Of a stretch of DNA of 64,000 nucleotides, positions 30,642-42,543 are shown piece by piece. The stretch comes from Caenorhabditis elegans. Its lineage: Eukaryota > Nematoda > Chromadorea > Rhabditida > Rhabditidae. Under the pieces are notes generated by a model, which was not told the origin of the DNA, did not search any database, and saw nothing but the letters and a program-made list of their open reading frames with translations. Each line of letters begins with the position of its first letter. Within the stretch, counting starts at the first letter, position 1. Position numbers and translations under genes: made by a program. The stretch spans positions 7,936,001 through 8,000,000 of the forward strand of contig NC_003281.10 in assembly GCF_000002985.6 (NCBI RefSeq), given 5' to 3'.

Positions 30642-33175
30642 TTATTCAACTTTCTTGTTTGCCTGCCGTTTCGATGCCTCCAAAAATGCATGAACTTTTG
30701 TCATAACCGACTCAATTACTGGAGAGTATCTTTTAATTTCACGACCAATGTGATGCTGAAAATTATTTTTTTACTCTTCGATTCTAGATTCCTATAGAGT
30801 TCGAGCCCTAGAATAAGTATAACCTACCAAATCCTTCATAATACTTATCTCTCGAGCTGGAATCATTTGTACTGTCACGAAAATGAATAAATAGAGCAAT
30901 GAGCAATAAAAAAGAAGACGAAGCATTGTTGGAATATCAGTATCCTCCCCTTTCTCGATATTAATCATTTGACGGAGTTCATCAGCTGTAAACATGAAAT
31001 TACGATCTCATGCATCCATTGGATTATTCCTTACTAAAACTTTTGACTGGCACAATGCGCTGTCTTCCCAAAATCATCAAACGTCCATCAATATACTGAT
31101 CATGAACACAATAAGTTGTCAAACCGGACATCTGAAAGTTTAAAATTTTTTAAATGTATTTTTCAAATGCGAAATTATTTAAATACCTCACTGAACAGCG
31201 AATAATAATACCGATAGCGACCATCAGAATTTGAATATCTTGTGACAAGTCCATACTCATCAGCGTGCTCAAAGTTATCAAATTGCAGTTTACCATCAGG
31301 CTGAAATATCGTACATTTATAACTTATGTACTTGGGCATTCTACTAGACACGACTCAAGTCTTATAAGTCACCTCCGGGTAGGTTTCTTTATTTGATATT
31401 GACTCACAGTTCTCAGATGAAAAACTTTGAAAAACATGTTATGATTGTTCAAATACAATTGATAATTGATTCGATAAATCCATTGAGCCTTATGATGAAT
31501 TAGAATAAAATCATTTCCTTTTGAATCCGCATAAGAGAAGAACTTGTCAAAACTCAGATAATTTGGCAGCGAAAATCGATTTTCTCTGGAATAATCATTT
31601 TGAACAGTTTTTCAAGACAAATATCTTACAAGTATCTTAGTGGTCTACTGTAAATTCCCACAGTAACAAGTTGCTCATTGATTGAAACGCACACAACATT
31701 TTGCTGAAAAATAAATACATTCCCGTTTGTCTTCTAATAGAGTTATGCTTGAGAATATTGTGAAACTTACATTCTTTACGTTATAATGGCACGTGTAGGG
31801 CGACGTCATTTTTTTCGAAGCGTCTGCCTTTTTTGGTACGCTACTAAACGGGAAAGTGGCGCCATCTGTAGTCATACTGGCTGAGTAGAAGCTGTGATCA
31901 ATTCTGTAAAAGTAATAATCAGGAAAATATACAATTTTTGGCGTAAGTAGCGCCCCGTGGAATATTTCAATAATTCAATTTATAGCAATAGTAGAAAACT
32001 ATATTCTACAAAAAGAAAAATTCGTTTTTATCTATTCTAAAGATTTGCGTTGTTTTTAAAACATTAATTTTCATATTTTAACCTAAAAATATTCATTTTT
32101 GTTGAAAAAACGCTACGTGTAAATCCGGAAAGCGTTGTCAGGAACGACAAAATAAAAACGTTGTTGCGATTGATCCCAGGCGAGAGTTGCTTGTTTTGAG
32201 ATAGGCTGAATCATAGAAATAATTGTGATTTTACTTTTCAAACTCACAATATTCATAGGCGTGGTGTAATTTGTTTCTGGAGCTGCTGTAGATTTTGTGA
32301 AGAAATTCCAATCAAAAGCCGCAAAGTTGTCAGAAGAAGTTGTTGAATCACTTGAAATTGTTGTAGGATCAGGTGAATTTGTAGTAATATCAGAGTGAGA
32401 ATATACTGCTGATGGTGTCCCGTGTTTTTCGAAAAATGAAAAACGGAATTGGGTAGGTGGTGTAGATATCATAAACCGAGCATCAAAATTTCGAACGCCA
32501 ATTACATGGAATATCTGGAAAATATAGGGTAAACTAAAAAATGTTTCTATTGCTTCTATAACATATAAAAAGTACTCACTTCAACTTCTGCTCTCATCTT
32601 CTCATCAATAAAACAATGAAAGTCTGGAACATTCATCGAAAATGGAGGAGGATTAGGATTTGATGGTTGATGAGGTTGCCATGGAGGATAATTTGGTTGT
32701 CTTGTGATTCGTTTACGTGTTGGGTTTGGAATTGATGGGTCACTTGTTGTAGATGATGCAGTCAAAGAATTTCCAGAATAGCTAGACGATTGTGATCCTG
32801 GATCAATTGTTGATGTTTCAGGCAGCATCGAATTTGTAGAAGAATCTGTCGAAGAAGTGATCGATGAGGATTCATTTGTAGAGTCAGACGAGCTTATGGT
32901 AGTTTCTGGAGTAGTTGGAGAAGCTCCTGATGAATTGAATCCAATGAATCTTTTTGCAGGATCTTTGGAGTTATTCGGAGAAGTTGGTGCATGTTTCTGA
33001 AAGTTTTATATTTTTTGAATAATCTCTCAAAAGTTCTTGATGGCTTTCAAATTTCTAGCGTAAGGCGTCTAATATGCACTGAAAATATGCAACTGAAACT
33101 AACCTTCAAATCCACAACGCACACGGTCACAAAGAAGATTGATAACAAAAAACAAGAAAACTGCTTTGAAAACAT
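30642..33175 (-). CDS. Unrecognised Ser/Thr-rich secreted or membrane protein
   Basis: Eleven minus-strand exons join in frame to 570 residues: 33175-33104, 32996-32580, 32514-32248, 32205-32117, 31903-31771, 31703-31630, 31585-31408, 31300-31187, 31131-31035, 30985-30828, 30755-30642. The N-terminus (QFSCFLLSIFFVTVCVV) is a signal peptide. A Ser/Thr/Pro-rich, mucin-like stretch occupies residues ~30-150. A mid region with many aromatic residues (RYSNSDGRYRYYYSLFSE) looks folded. A membrane helix (MLRLLFYCSLLYLFIFVTVQ) lies about 70 residues from the C-terminus, followed by a basic cytosolic helix. No family is recognised. The stop codon is only 58 nt from the right Maverick duplication, so the insertion may sit in its 3' region. 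Confidence 0.65.
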
Positions 33176-33360
33176 GGCGGGAAATTTAAATTTAAAAATT
33201 CTTCCGCATAAAATTCGTAATAATATTTTTTAAATTATTTATTTATAAATTGTTCTAATTATACAAAAAAAACCACGTCGCCTTTTCGTGGTTTTTTAAA
33301 ATCAAAAGTTGAACAATCAGTTTCAAAATAATTCATTTCGGTACAATTTCATCGTCAAGA
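33176..33360. promoter_or_regulatory. Short divergent promoter region
   Basis: Only 185 nt separate two divergent start codons. A CCACG...CGTGG hairpin (about 33271-33292, AACCACGTCGCC / CGTGGTTTT) sits in it. A shared promoter is likely by position. Confidence 0.4.
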
Positions 33361-34233
33361 ATGGCTGAAAAAAAGGAATCATCAGCTTCATCGAAGAAAA
33401 GTGAGAGCAGTGGAAATTCGAGTAGTGGAAGAGAAGATTTGGAAGGATCAGGCAATACTGGAGTTGTCATCAAACCGAGAAAGTCGAAGAAGAAGCAGAA
33501 AAAGGTATAGCACTTGGTTGAGTAGACACTAAATTGTTACTCCCATAGTGGGCAAACCGGGTAAAACCGACCTTCCGTTTTTGACCGGATTCTGGGGTTT
33601 TCGTATTCGGAGCCGTTTTTGGGTAGGCCATCCGGTTTCTCAAACTATTTCGCATATGATGCACAGGAGAACAGGAACTCGTAAAGCATTTAGGCACTGG
33701 GGTAGCCATGTAGGCTGTCATGCTTCAATTAGACACATATGTACACAGTAAAGACATATGTACACAGTAAGAGCATCTGGATTTTCCATTTTCAATTTCT
33801 CTCCTTGACTTTGCTCTTTTTACAACCTTAAGAATTATCATCACGATTAATTAATATCTAAGATCTTGGAATTGGAAAATGAGATTTTTCATCTTAAAGA
33901 CCAAAACTAATTTTTAAAAATACATACATCATCTTTCAGGTTCCGAAAGTATCACCTGCATCACGAAAAGAAGACATTCCTGGATGTGCAACAGTCGAGA
34001 AAGTATCCATCAGATCAGGAAGCGAGATTTCTCAATCGGAATGGCTTGACAATCTGGTTCCAGGAACTTTAGCCAAGCCACAATCTCGATGGGAATCAAT
34101 TACTGGATTTATTGATAACTACAAATATCCGATTATTTCCAGTGTTGTACTTGCTGGTGTTTTAACTTATTTTATTGTTAAAAAGGGAAAAGCTGGAGCA
34201 AAATGCCCATTCACTGGAAAGAAAGCTAATTGA
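33361..34233 (+). CDS. Small protein with C-terminal membrane anchor, unknown
   Basis: Exons 33361-33504 and 33940-34233 give 145 residues. The N-terminal half is Ser/Lys/Glu-rich and disordered (SSASSKKSESSGNSSSG, then KPRKSKKKQKK). The C-terminal half has WLDNLVPGTLAKPQSRWESI and one membrane helix (YPIISSVVLAGVLTYFIVKK) with a short tail (CPFTGKKAN). This is the layout of a tail-anchored protein with the bulk facing the cytosol. Function unknown. The intron has tandem copies of ACATATGTACACAGTA (33734-33770). Confidence 0.65.
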
Positions 34234-34424
34234 AGAACTAGACGATTTTGAAATGCTATGAAGAGAATAAAATGTTTTATTTGATACTGAAACCAATTTT
34301 TGAGTTTTTTAACATTACTAACTAAATGAGAAATGTGAAGGAACATCAAAAGTTCGAAAATTATTTTGAGATAGATATTTCAAGAACAGTTATAATTGAG
34401 GAATTAGAAAAATGAGTAAATTCA

Positions 34425-36045
34425 TTAAAACCATACAATGAAGTCCAAATATCTGTTTTCTCTTATTCCAATAGATGCAATTTGGCAATCTCCCTCTATG
34501 TCCATATAACTGGTACAGTCAATGTTTAAATCTTCTTTTTGATAATTGGATGGTCTTCTTCTGGGATTCCATGGTTTTGCATTCATTCCTTCTAGAACCA
34601 AATCAAAGTTCCAGTCTTCAGAAGCCAATATTTCCAGATGTTCCAGACGAGTTTTATTACCCTTCCAGTTGCTAATTAATGATCTTACAGCGTTAATAGC
34701 TGAATTCTCTTTCCAATATAATTTTATTGTTTCACAGTCAAGTTGAATCAATTCTTCAATTGGAATGCTTGGTAAACAGATTAATGAGAGATTGTTCACT
34801 TTTTTCATCTGTAATTTCCGAATTATTATAAACTAATATTCTAGTACAAACCTTTTCATGTATTTTTGAAACTTCGTCAAAAACTTTGAGATTATCACTG
34901 ATGTCGTAATAATTCAAGATAGTGTCGATATTGTCCTGATTTCCAGATAAATAATCTCCAAATTCCAAACTTTTCAATTTACTCGGGAGTCTTGCCATGG
35001 TGTTATTTAGGAATACTCCAGTGAATCCCACCACATCATAGTGGAGATTTTTGATTTGAAATAAATCCCAAAAATGTTGAAATACGGCAATGATGTCTTC
35101 ATCGAAGTTTGTTGGAATACAAATTATTCGACTTTCATCGTAATTTTTTGTCCTGGAAACAATTTTTTGAGAGAGATTTCAGAAATCACATGGAGTGGAA
35201 ATTTCTTCCGTATTATCCAGACACGAAATTCTGCGATTTTTGTGCCAAACCACGGTAACGGTCTCGACACGACAAGTTTTGTTGAAAGCGAGAATGCATG
35301 CGCCTTTGAAGAGTACTGTACTATCAAGCTTCCGGTGCTGCGGGATTTTCATCGTTTTCGCATATTAGGCAATAGTTCTTACTGTTGCCTTTCAGTTTCT
35401 AAATAAATACATATATTTATATAGAAACGTTATAGAAATTAATTAATTGAAAATTCCGCAGAAACGAAAGTTTCAGGTTACAGTAATCTTTAAAGGCGCA
35501 AACATCTCGCGAGAAAACAAAACAAAATTTGTCGGGTCGAGACGGGGTACAGTATTTTTTAGTATTTTGCGTCAGAAAATAATTGTTTTCGAAAATATTA
35601 AAGTCACAAAAATTCTGCAGTGTTTTTATTGTGAAAAAATAGCCAGAATCCTCAGATGTTAAGCGAGGACCAACCTAATTGTAACTTGAATGAAATATAT
35701 GTACATATATTATATGTCCCAACACTTACCATGCGTCATATCGGCTGCCCTTGACTTTTCGTGAACACGCAGAAATATCGACAACAGAATTGAAATCAAA
35801 CTCTAATGATTTGGATTTTGAGTTTAGTTGAATACGTCGAAAATGAAAATGCAAGGAATCAATTTTTAAGCAGCAAGTTTTCATGTAAATTTCACATTTT
35901 TTCGAAGCAAGTGATAGTTCCAACCTGAATTCAAGGTGTTTGTCTTATTATATAAAGTATTAACTTACAAATCAATAAAGTCTATATGAAGAAGTACATT
36001 CTTCAAAGCAAGTGTAGGAAGTGATAATAAACGAAAAGGTGACAT
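34425..36045 (-). CDS. F-box protein with FBA_2-type C-terminal domain
   Basis: Minus-strand exons 36045-35969, 35924-35730, 35152-34852 and 34808-34425 encode 318 residues. The N-terminus is an F-box (FRLLSLPTLALKNVLLHIDF followed by LLELSLASKKC), which would dock Skp1 in an SCF ubiquitin ligase. The rest matches the nematode F-box-associated type 2 domain (VVGFTGVFLNNTMARLPSKL; WNFDLVLEGMNAKPWNPRRR). Such fbxb genes are massively expanded and fast evolving in Caenorhabditis; substrates are unknown. The 577-nt second intron contains a MITE copy. The exact fbxb number is not known to me. Confidence 0.75.
35180..35560. repeat. Palindromic MITE-like element, copy 1 (F-box intron)
   Basis: Arm 1 at 35243-35350 has ACGGTCTCGACACGAC then GCGCCTTTGAAGAGTACTGT. 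Arm 2 at 35450-35555 has CAGTAATCTTTAAAGGCGC then GTCGGGTCGAGACGG. The arms are inverse copies. The same arms occur at 48105, 50740 and 55085. Confidence 0.75.
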
Positions 36046-36463
36046 TTTTTTGAATAACTGGAAATACAAAATGGGGAGAAGAGATCTCGAGATGAACAGC
36101 ATGCGGGGTCTACTTACTATTAGAAAACATCGATTGGTTTTCCCACAAGGTAAAAATATATGGTCTCGTTGCGAACGGGAATCTGGACTGTATAGTGGTG
36201 ACCCTGCCCACTTCAGTCTACCCCTTCCAATTATTCTTATATCGTAACTTTGTGCAATTATGAGACTTCATACGATTTTCAGAAGAGAATGAACTGTGCT
36301 TCTAATTTAATCATAGTTCTTTAAAAAACAATTTTTTTCGCTTTCGTAGTCGGGAGGATTTCTTATTGATGCTCAGAGTGTTTCTTTCAATGTTGTAACA
36401 TTTTTTGCAATATATGGGTTCATTTATCTTGATGAAAACATAACAAGAAATATAAAGATTCCT
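36046..36463. other. Intergenic, F-box promoter and eEF1B 3' UTR
   Basis: 418 nt. No gene seen. TAATAA-like AT-rich sequence near 36400-36460 belongs to the eEF1B 3' UTR. Confidence 0.5.
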
Positions 36464-37270
36464 CTAGATCTTGTTGAAGGCGACAATGTCGACGGATTGG
36501 ACGTGATCCTCGAAGTCTCCGGTGATCTTCTCGATGAGGTCATCAACCGAAACCTTGAGATCCTCGATAACAGTGATGATCTGGAGCTTCTTGATTCCTG
36601 AAAGTTTACATAAATTTTAATTGTGTGAATTTCAATCCACTAACCGTATCCAATTGGGATAAGCTTAGCTCCTCCCCAGACAAGTCCGTCCATCTCGATA
36701 GAACGAACGAGCTTCTCCATCTCTCCGAGGTCGGTCTCATCGTCCCATGGCTTTACATCAAGAATGACTGAAGATTTAGCAATTGGTCCAGCCTTCTTGG
36801 CCTTCTTCTCGGCGTAAGCGGCGAGACGCTCCTCAACGATCTTTGCCTTCTCGGCATCTTCCTCCTCATCGTCGGATCCGAAAAGATCGAAGTCATCTCC
36901 ATCAGCAGCAGCGGCAGCTGGAGCTGATCCTCCGGCGGAAGCCCAGGTCTTGCGCTCAGCATCAGTGTAAGAAGCTACATTAGCGTACCAACGGGCAACA
37001 TTTGGATAGGTGGAGGCGTTTGGGGCGGATCCGAGAGCGGCGAAAAGTTGGGCGTCCTCTCCAGACAAGACGAAGCTATAATTTTCAAATTATTTCAATG
37101 AATAGACTATCTGAAAAATTTACAAGAGTTGATTACACCTATTTTCTGCATTTTTTCCTAAAAATTGCATAACTTCAGAATTTAAAGACTAACCCAGTGG
37201 CAAAAGCCTGCTCGGCGAGAGTAGTGTTGAAAGCAGCAAGTCCAGCTGGGCTCTTGACGTCGGCAACCAT
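36464..37270 (-). CDS. eef-1B.1: Translation elongation factor 1-beta (eEF1B GEF subunit)
   Basis: eEF1B-beta/alpha exchanges GDP for GTP on eEF1A during translation elongation. Minus-strand exons 37270-37194, 37075-36645 and 36597-36464 give 213 residues. A GST-C-like N-terminal region ([19 protein letters not shown] then [13 protein letters not shown]) is followed by the acidic [14 protein letters not shown] and the catalytic guanine-exchange domain ([30 protein letters not shown], then [20 protein letters not shown]). It ends VDIVAFNKI, as in the family. Codons are optimal, consistent with high expression. Symbol recalled from gene order. Confidence 0.93.
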
Positions 37271-37724
37271 CTTTTCAGGAGTGAAACACGAAGGAATGAT
37301 GCTAAAAGTCCTACAAATAGGTTAGTGAATAAAATCGTTGCGAGACTCAAAGTCTGTCGAAACCCCATGCGCCTTCAAACGAGCATAGCGCCAGTGATCA
37401 TTCAATGGCGTGTTTGCTGACCGGAGGCGCCCAAGTTTCGCGCTTTCATTTCTCCTCCCATTCATTTTCGGCATGCACGCCGTCTCTGCTGACCGATGCG
37501 TTATCATTTTCTTTTCGGTTCGCTGCGGAATCACTTGTTTTCGTTCCGAGGGGTTATTTACTGCAGAGAAAAGCTTTTTAATTGTTCCAAATTAAGTTTT
37601 AGGCCTGTGTTTATGAATATTATCCTTTCTTTTAATTTTTTTAAATAGGTTCTATTTCTTTCCCTTTGTCGGACAGGAATTTCTGTGAAAATCTTTCATT
37701 GTTCTGTAATTTACAGGAGAAACC
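37271..37724. promoter_or_regulatory. Divergent promoter region, eEF1B / aconitase
   Basis: 454 nt between two highly expressed divergent genes. A trans-splice acceptor (AATTTACAG ending 37716) precedes the aco-2 ATG by 8 nt. On the minus strand, a CTTTTCAG-like signal is not needed because the eEF1B ATG is near TCACTCCTG; its own acceptor is unclear. Confidence 0.45.
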
Positions 37725-40700
37725 ATGAATTCTCTTCTTCGGTTGAGCCACTTGGCTGGACCTGCACATTATCGCGCACTTCACTCCTCTTCGTCCATCT
37801 GGGTATTCAAACCTAAGCATAATTATTATAAATCTTTTGTTTTCAGAGCAAAGTTGCAATCAGTAAATTCGAGCCGAAGTCGTACCTCCCGTACGAGAAA
37901 CTATCTCAGACTGTGAAGATTGTGAAAGACAGGTGTGTAAAGTTCAATTTGTTTAGCTTGTCAAGTACAAAGTATCTTCACTGCTTTCTGTTCGTTATCA
38001 TACAATTAATGATGTTTATGGTGAATAGTCATGTGCGCCACTGACATTACAACACATACAGTTCAGTTATAGGTTCTTTTATGTTATTTCTAACTCTCGA
38101 ATAGTGAAAGCTCACCCAAATCGCAGTCACAAGCCAAGGGTCGCAGAGAGAAACAAACAGAGTTCCGTTGTAATAAGAAGATGGGTTAGAGCGTCATTGA
38201 GAGAACCAAGAAAACGTCGAATCTTTTCCATCTCTGTTCTCTGATTAATGTCAACATGTTGTGAGAGGGCGTTTTGACCATAATACAGTTTCATAAGTGT
38301 ACATCACTATTCTTTTCAACTTTTGATGATGCAAAATCTAATTTCTGGTGTCATTAATTGTGATGTCACAATAGAAATTATGAAAATTATCTAGTTGAAC
38401 GTTGCATAGAAATTCATGTGGACCACATTCTCTAGTCTCCAGACTGGTCGAACTTTGAAGCCGAGGTGATATTTGCCGTGTGACAGTACTTTGAACTCAT
38501 GAAGGAAACATCGTTAAGTCTAACTAAAAACTTTAAAAATAGATTTTAGTTTTTCTACTGATAAAAACAAAAAATATATTGTTTCAGATTGAAACGTCCA
38601 TTGACGCTTTCCGAAAAGATTCTCTATGGACATTTGGATCAACCAAAAACTCAAGATATTGAGAGAGGAGTTTCATACCTTCGTCTTCGTCCAGATCGTG
38701 TTGCTATGCAAGATGCTACCGCTCAAATGGCTATGCTCCAATTCATCAGCTCCGGACTTCCAAAGACAGCTGTTCCATCAACTATTCATTGCGATCATTT
38801 GATTGAAGCTCAAAAGGGTGGAGCCCAAGATTTGGCCCGTGCTAAGGTTTGTGATATTTGCGAAAAAATTATTTTACTTAAATTTTCTTCACCCTAAATA
38901 TATTTCGATTTCTAGGACCTCAACAAAGAAGTCTTCAACTTCCTTGCTACTGCTGGAAGCAAATATGGAGTTGGATTCTGGAAGCCAGGATCTGGAATTA
39001 TCCATCAAATCATTCTTGAGAACTACGCTTTCCCAGGACTTCTTCTCATCGGAACTGATTCTCACACACCTAACGGAGGAGGACTTGGAGGACTTTGTAT
39101 TGGAGTTGGTGGAGCCGATGCTGTAGATGTTATGGCTGATATTCCATGGGAGCTCAAGTGCCCGAAGGTCATTGGAATCAAACTCACTGGAAAGCTCAAC
39201 GGATGGACTTCTGCCAAGGACGTTATCTTGAAGGTTGCTGATATCCTCACTGTCAAAGGAGGAACTGGAGCTATTGTTGAGTATTTCGGCCCAGGAGTGG
39301 ATTCTATTTCTGCAACTGGAATGGGAACCATCTGCAACATGGGAGCCGAAATCGGAGCTACGACATCTGTCTTCCCATACAACGAGAGCATGTACAAGTA
39401 TCTGGAAGCTACTGGACGTAAAGAAATCGCCGAAGAAGCCAGAAAGTACAAAGATCTCCTCACTGCTGACGATGGAGCTAACTATGATCAAATCATCGAG
39501 ATCAACCTCGACACTCTTACTCCACATGTCAACGGACCATTCACTCCAGATCTTGCCTCTTCCATCGACAAACTTGGAGAAAACGCCAAGAAGAACGGAT
39601 GGCCACTCGATGTAAAGGTCTCACTTATCGGATCATGCACCAACTCTTCATACGAAGACATGACCCGTGCTGCTTCCATTGCCAAACAAGCTCTTGATAA
39701 GGGACTCAAGGCTAAGACCATTTTCACCATCACCCCAGGATCCGAGCAAGTCCGTGCCACTATTGAAAGAGACGGACTCTCCAAGATTTTCGCTGATTTC
39801 GGAGGAATGGTTCTCGCAAATGCCTGTGGACCATGTATTGGACAATGGGATCGTCAGGATGTGAAGAAGGGAGAAAAAAACACAATTGTCACATCATACA
39901 ACCGTAACTTCACCGGAAGAAATGATGCGAACCCAGCCACTCACGGTTTCGTTACTTCTCCAGATATCACAACTGCTATGGCCATCTCCGGACGTCTTGA
40001 CTTCAATCCACTTACTGATGAGCTCACCGCCGCTGATGGTTAGTAACATTTTGAATAGTTATATTTTTTCATTACTCAACCTCGTTTATCATTTCAGGAA
40101 GCAAATTCAAACTCCAGGCTCCAACTGGACTCGACCTTCCACCAAAGGGTTACGATCCAGGAGAGGACACATTCCAAGCCCCATCTGGAAGCGGACAGGT
40201 TGATGTATCTCCATCTTCTGATCGTCTTCAACTTTTGTCTCCATTCGACAAGTGGGATGGAAAGGACCTCGAAGATATGAAGATCCTCATCAAGGTTACC
40301 GGAAAATGTACTACTGATCACATTTCTGCTGCTGGACCATGGCTCAAATATCGTGGACATTTGGACAACATTTCGAATAATCTTTTCCTTACGGCTATCA
40401 ATGCTGACAACGGAGAGATGAACAAGGTCAAGAACCAAGTTACTGGAGAATATGGAGCCGTTCCAGCCACTGCCCGCAAATACAAGGCTGATGGAGTTAG
40501 ATGGGTTGCTATCGGAGACGAGAACTACGGAGAGGGTTCATCTCGCGAACATGCTGCTCTTGAGCCACGTCATCTTGGAGGAAGAGCTATCATCGTGAAA
40601 TCCTTCGCCCGTATTCACGGTCAGTTAGTCTTCAAAATAAATAAAATTTACCTTGCTTATTTCCTCAACGCGCCATAACTTATTTTTTTCAGAGACGAAC

Positions 40701-40958
40701 TTGAAGAAACAAGGAATGCTCCCACTCACATTTGCCAACCCAGCTGACTACGACAAAATCGATCCATCAGACAATGTTTCTATCGTCGGACTCTCCAGTT
40801 TTGCTCCAGGAAAGCCACTTACGGCTATTTTCAAGAAGACCAATGGATCAAAGGTGGAAGTGACCTTGAATCACACCTTCAACGAGCAACAAATCGAGTG
40901 GTTCAAGGCCGGATCTGCCCTCAACAGAATGAAGGAAGTATTCGCAAAGAGCAAATAA
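37725..40958 (+). CDS. aco-2: Mitochondrial aconitase
   Basis: Aconitase isomerises citrate to isocitrate in the TCA cycle in the mitochondrial matrix using a 4Fe-4S cluster. Exons 37725-37802, 37847-37932, 38588-38846, 38916-40038, 40098-40619 and 40693-40958 give 777 residues, the expected length. The N-terminus ([20 protein letters not shown]) is a mitochondrial targeting peptide. Seen motifs include [31 protein letters not shown] (active-site Asp/His), cluster cysteines in [13 protein letters not shown] and [13 protein letters not shown], and the swivel-domain [20 protein letters not shown]. Everything needed for catalysis appears intact. The second intron is 655 nt; others are under 80. 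Confidence 0.96.
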
Positions 40959-41249
40959 ATGTTTCATTGGAAAACTATTTTCTCTTCAAAACCTGTAGTA
41001 AATACTCATTTTCAACAAACTGTAATGTAATGTATACTGAATTGAAGTATTTTGAAAATTCATTAGAGAAGTGAAAAACATTTTCTAAATACTTCAGTTC
41101 ATTCCCAATTTTCCCATAGTAGTCATCACAACCTCCATGAGATTGTTTTTATGTATGAGTAGATATTGTTTTGTTTCGTTTTCGTTTTTTTGTAATTGAT
41201 TCTTATTTCCATGAAAAGACACAACTATTTATTCTTGTTCATTTATTGA

Positions 41250-41693
41250 TCATTTACGAAGACGGGCGAAGATACTGAGGGCCACCGTGACGATTCCAAC
41301 GCCAAGAAGAGCCTTTAAAATAAACTGATTGGAGTATACTCAAATGAAAGCTAAATCCAAATTTACCGAGTTATCATAAGTGAATGCACAGATCTTTGAT
41401 GCCAGAGTGTTTTGTGAAGAATGATCAGTTGTTGTGGTTTCCATTGGATGCGAAGGATCAACCGGTCCGGCTTTTCCACCATCACCATCACTCTTCAGAA
41501 GATCATTCAACCAATCATCCTGTGATTCTTCATCACCATTTCCAACAACTTCAACGTCAGAAATATCACTGACAACCACGTCACCAGCTCTATCTTTAAT
41601 CTTCATTTTGCGAAGTTTCTTAATGCGTCGCTGTTTTGCCACCGCTTTTTTATAATCAGCAGATTTTTCGCTTCTCTTCGGTGCTTCTGACAT
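41250..41693 (-). CDS. Small tail-anchored protein, function unknown
   Basis: Minus-strand exons 41693-41367 and 41312-41250 give 129 residues. The N-terminus is basic (KKAVAKQRRIKKLRKMKIK), the middle acidic (VVSDISDVEVVGNGDEESQDD). The second, tiny exon encodes a membrane segment with a basic end (ALLGVGIVTVALSIFARLRK). A short hydrophobic C-terminal helix followed by R-L-R-K is typical of tail-anchored proteins of mitochondria or ER. No family is recognised. The last intron uses an AAAG acceptor. Confidence 0.6.
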
Positions 41694-42470
41694 TATCGAA
41701 GTGGATTCAGCTGCAAGTTAGAAAAAATTAGGAAAGAAAAATAAATCCAATAAATTCACCTTTTCAATTAGCTTGTATTGAGTGATAAAAAACGAAGAAC
41801 TGAATATTTTATGATGAAGTAATTGAACCGAATATTATAAACTTTACGTAGGAAATATACTTTTTCGCGTGATTAATTTTTAAATGTTTGTTTTTATATT
41901 CTGCATCTAATCATTGGTGAATTGCAATCTCGAACTCATTCTAGGCTTGATATTTTATTTGACTACGGTACTTTTTAAAGGCACAGACAACATTCGTTCA
42001 TTGCTATGTTTTCGTTGCGAGACTCGTCGGCCGAAACATTGATTTGATTGTTTGTTTTTTGCGTTTTCTTTGCTAGAAATTTATTGAATTTCAGTATTTA
42101 TTTCATATTATTTTTAAAAATATTATAATGTTATCAATTTAATTATTTTTTCTAAAGTCGTGCACTTTTTGAAAGAATTTTCTCATGTTTCAATCAAGCC
42201 AAATGATCTTTTAAACACTTTTTGTGTTCTCTAATTCTTCTTCCTCCCCTTTTATTTTCCCGCCTTTTCATTTTAAGTTGTAAAGTGTGTTGTGTCCCGT
42301 TAGTCGTCAGTGTCTATTTGTTTGTTGCCGCAATCTACCACTCTCAAAAAACTTGACCCAGAATACATGCATTTTTGATTTTATTTAAGATTTGGTAAAT
42401 AGTTCGCTTGTCATGCGCCTTCCAAAATATTTTGTTCGCCATTAAAAGTTTGAAACATTCCAAAAAGAAA
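41694..42470. other. Intergenic, with MITE half-arm
   Basis: AT-rich. At about 41955-42030 it carries a degenerate arm of the CTCGACACGAC MITE family (TACGGTACTTTTTAAAGGCA ... GTTGCGAGACTCGTCGG). No ORF support. Confidence 0.5.
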
Positions 42471-42543
42471 TGCCCCGAACCAGGATCGAACTGGTGACCT
42501 TACGATCTTCAGTCGTACGCTCTCCCAACTGAGCTATCGAGGC
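42471..42543 (-). tRNA. tRNA-Phe (GAA)
   Basis: The 73-nt minus-strand sequence starts GCCTCGATAGCTCAGTTGGG and ends in discriminator A. Acceptor GCCTCGA pairs with TCGGGGC (one G-U). The D arm has AGCTCAGTTGGGAGAGC. The anticodon loop is CTGAAGA in a 5-bp stem (TACGA/TCGTA), so the anticodon is GAA for phenylalanine. The T arm GGTTCGATCC-like box B (CCAGTTCGATCCTGG) is intact. No intron. It looks functional. Confidence 0.95.

Noticed and set aside
33470-33751. ORFs in the intron of the 145-residue tail-anchored gene
   Set aside because: Both strands are open through a repeat-like intron without family similarity.
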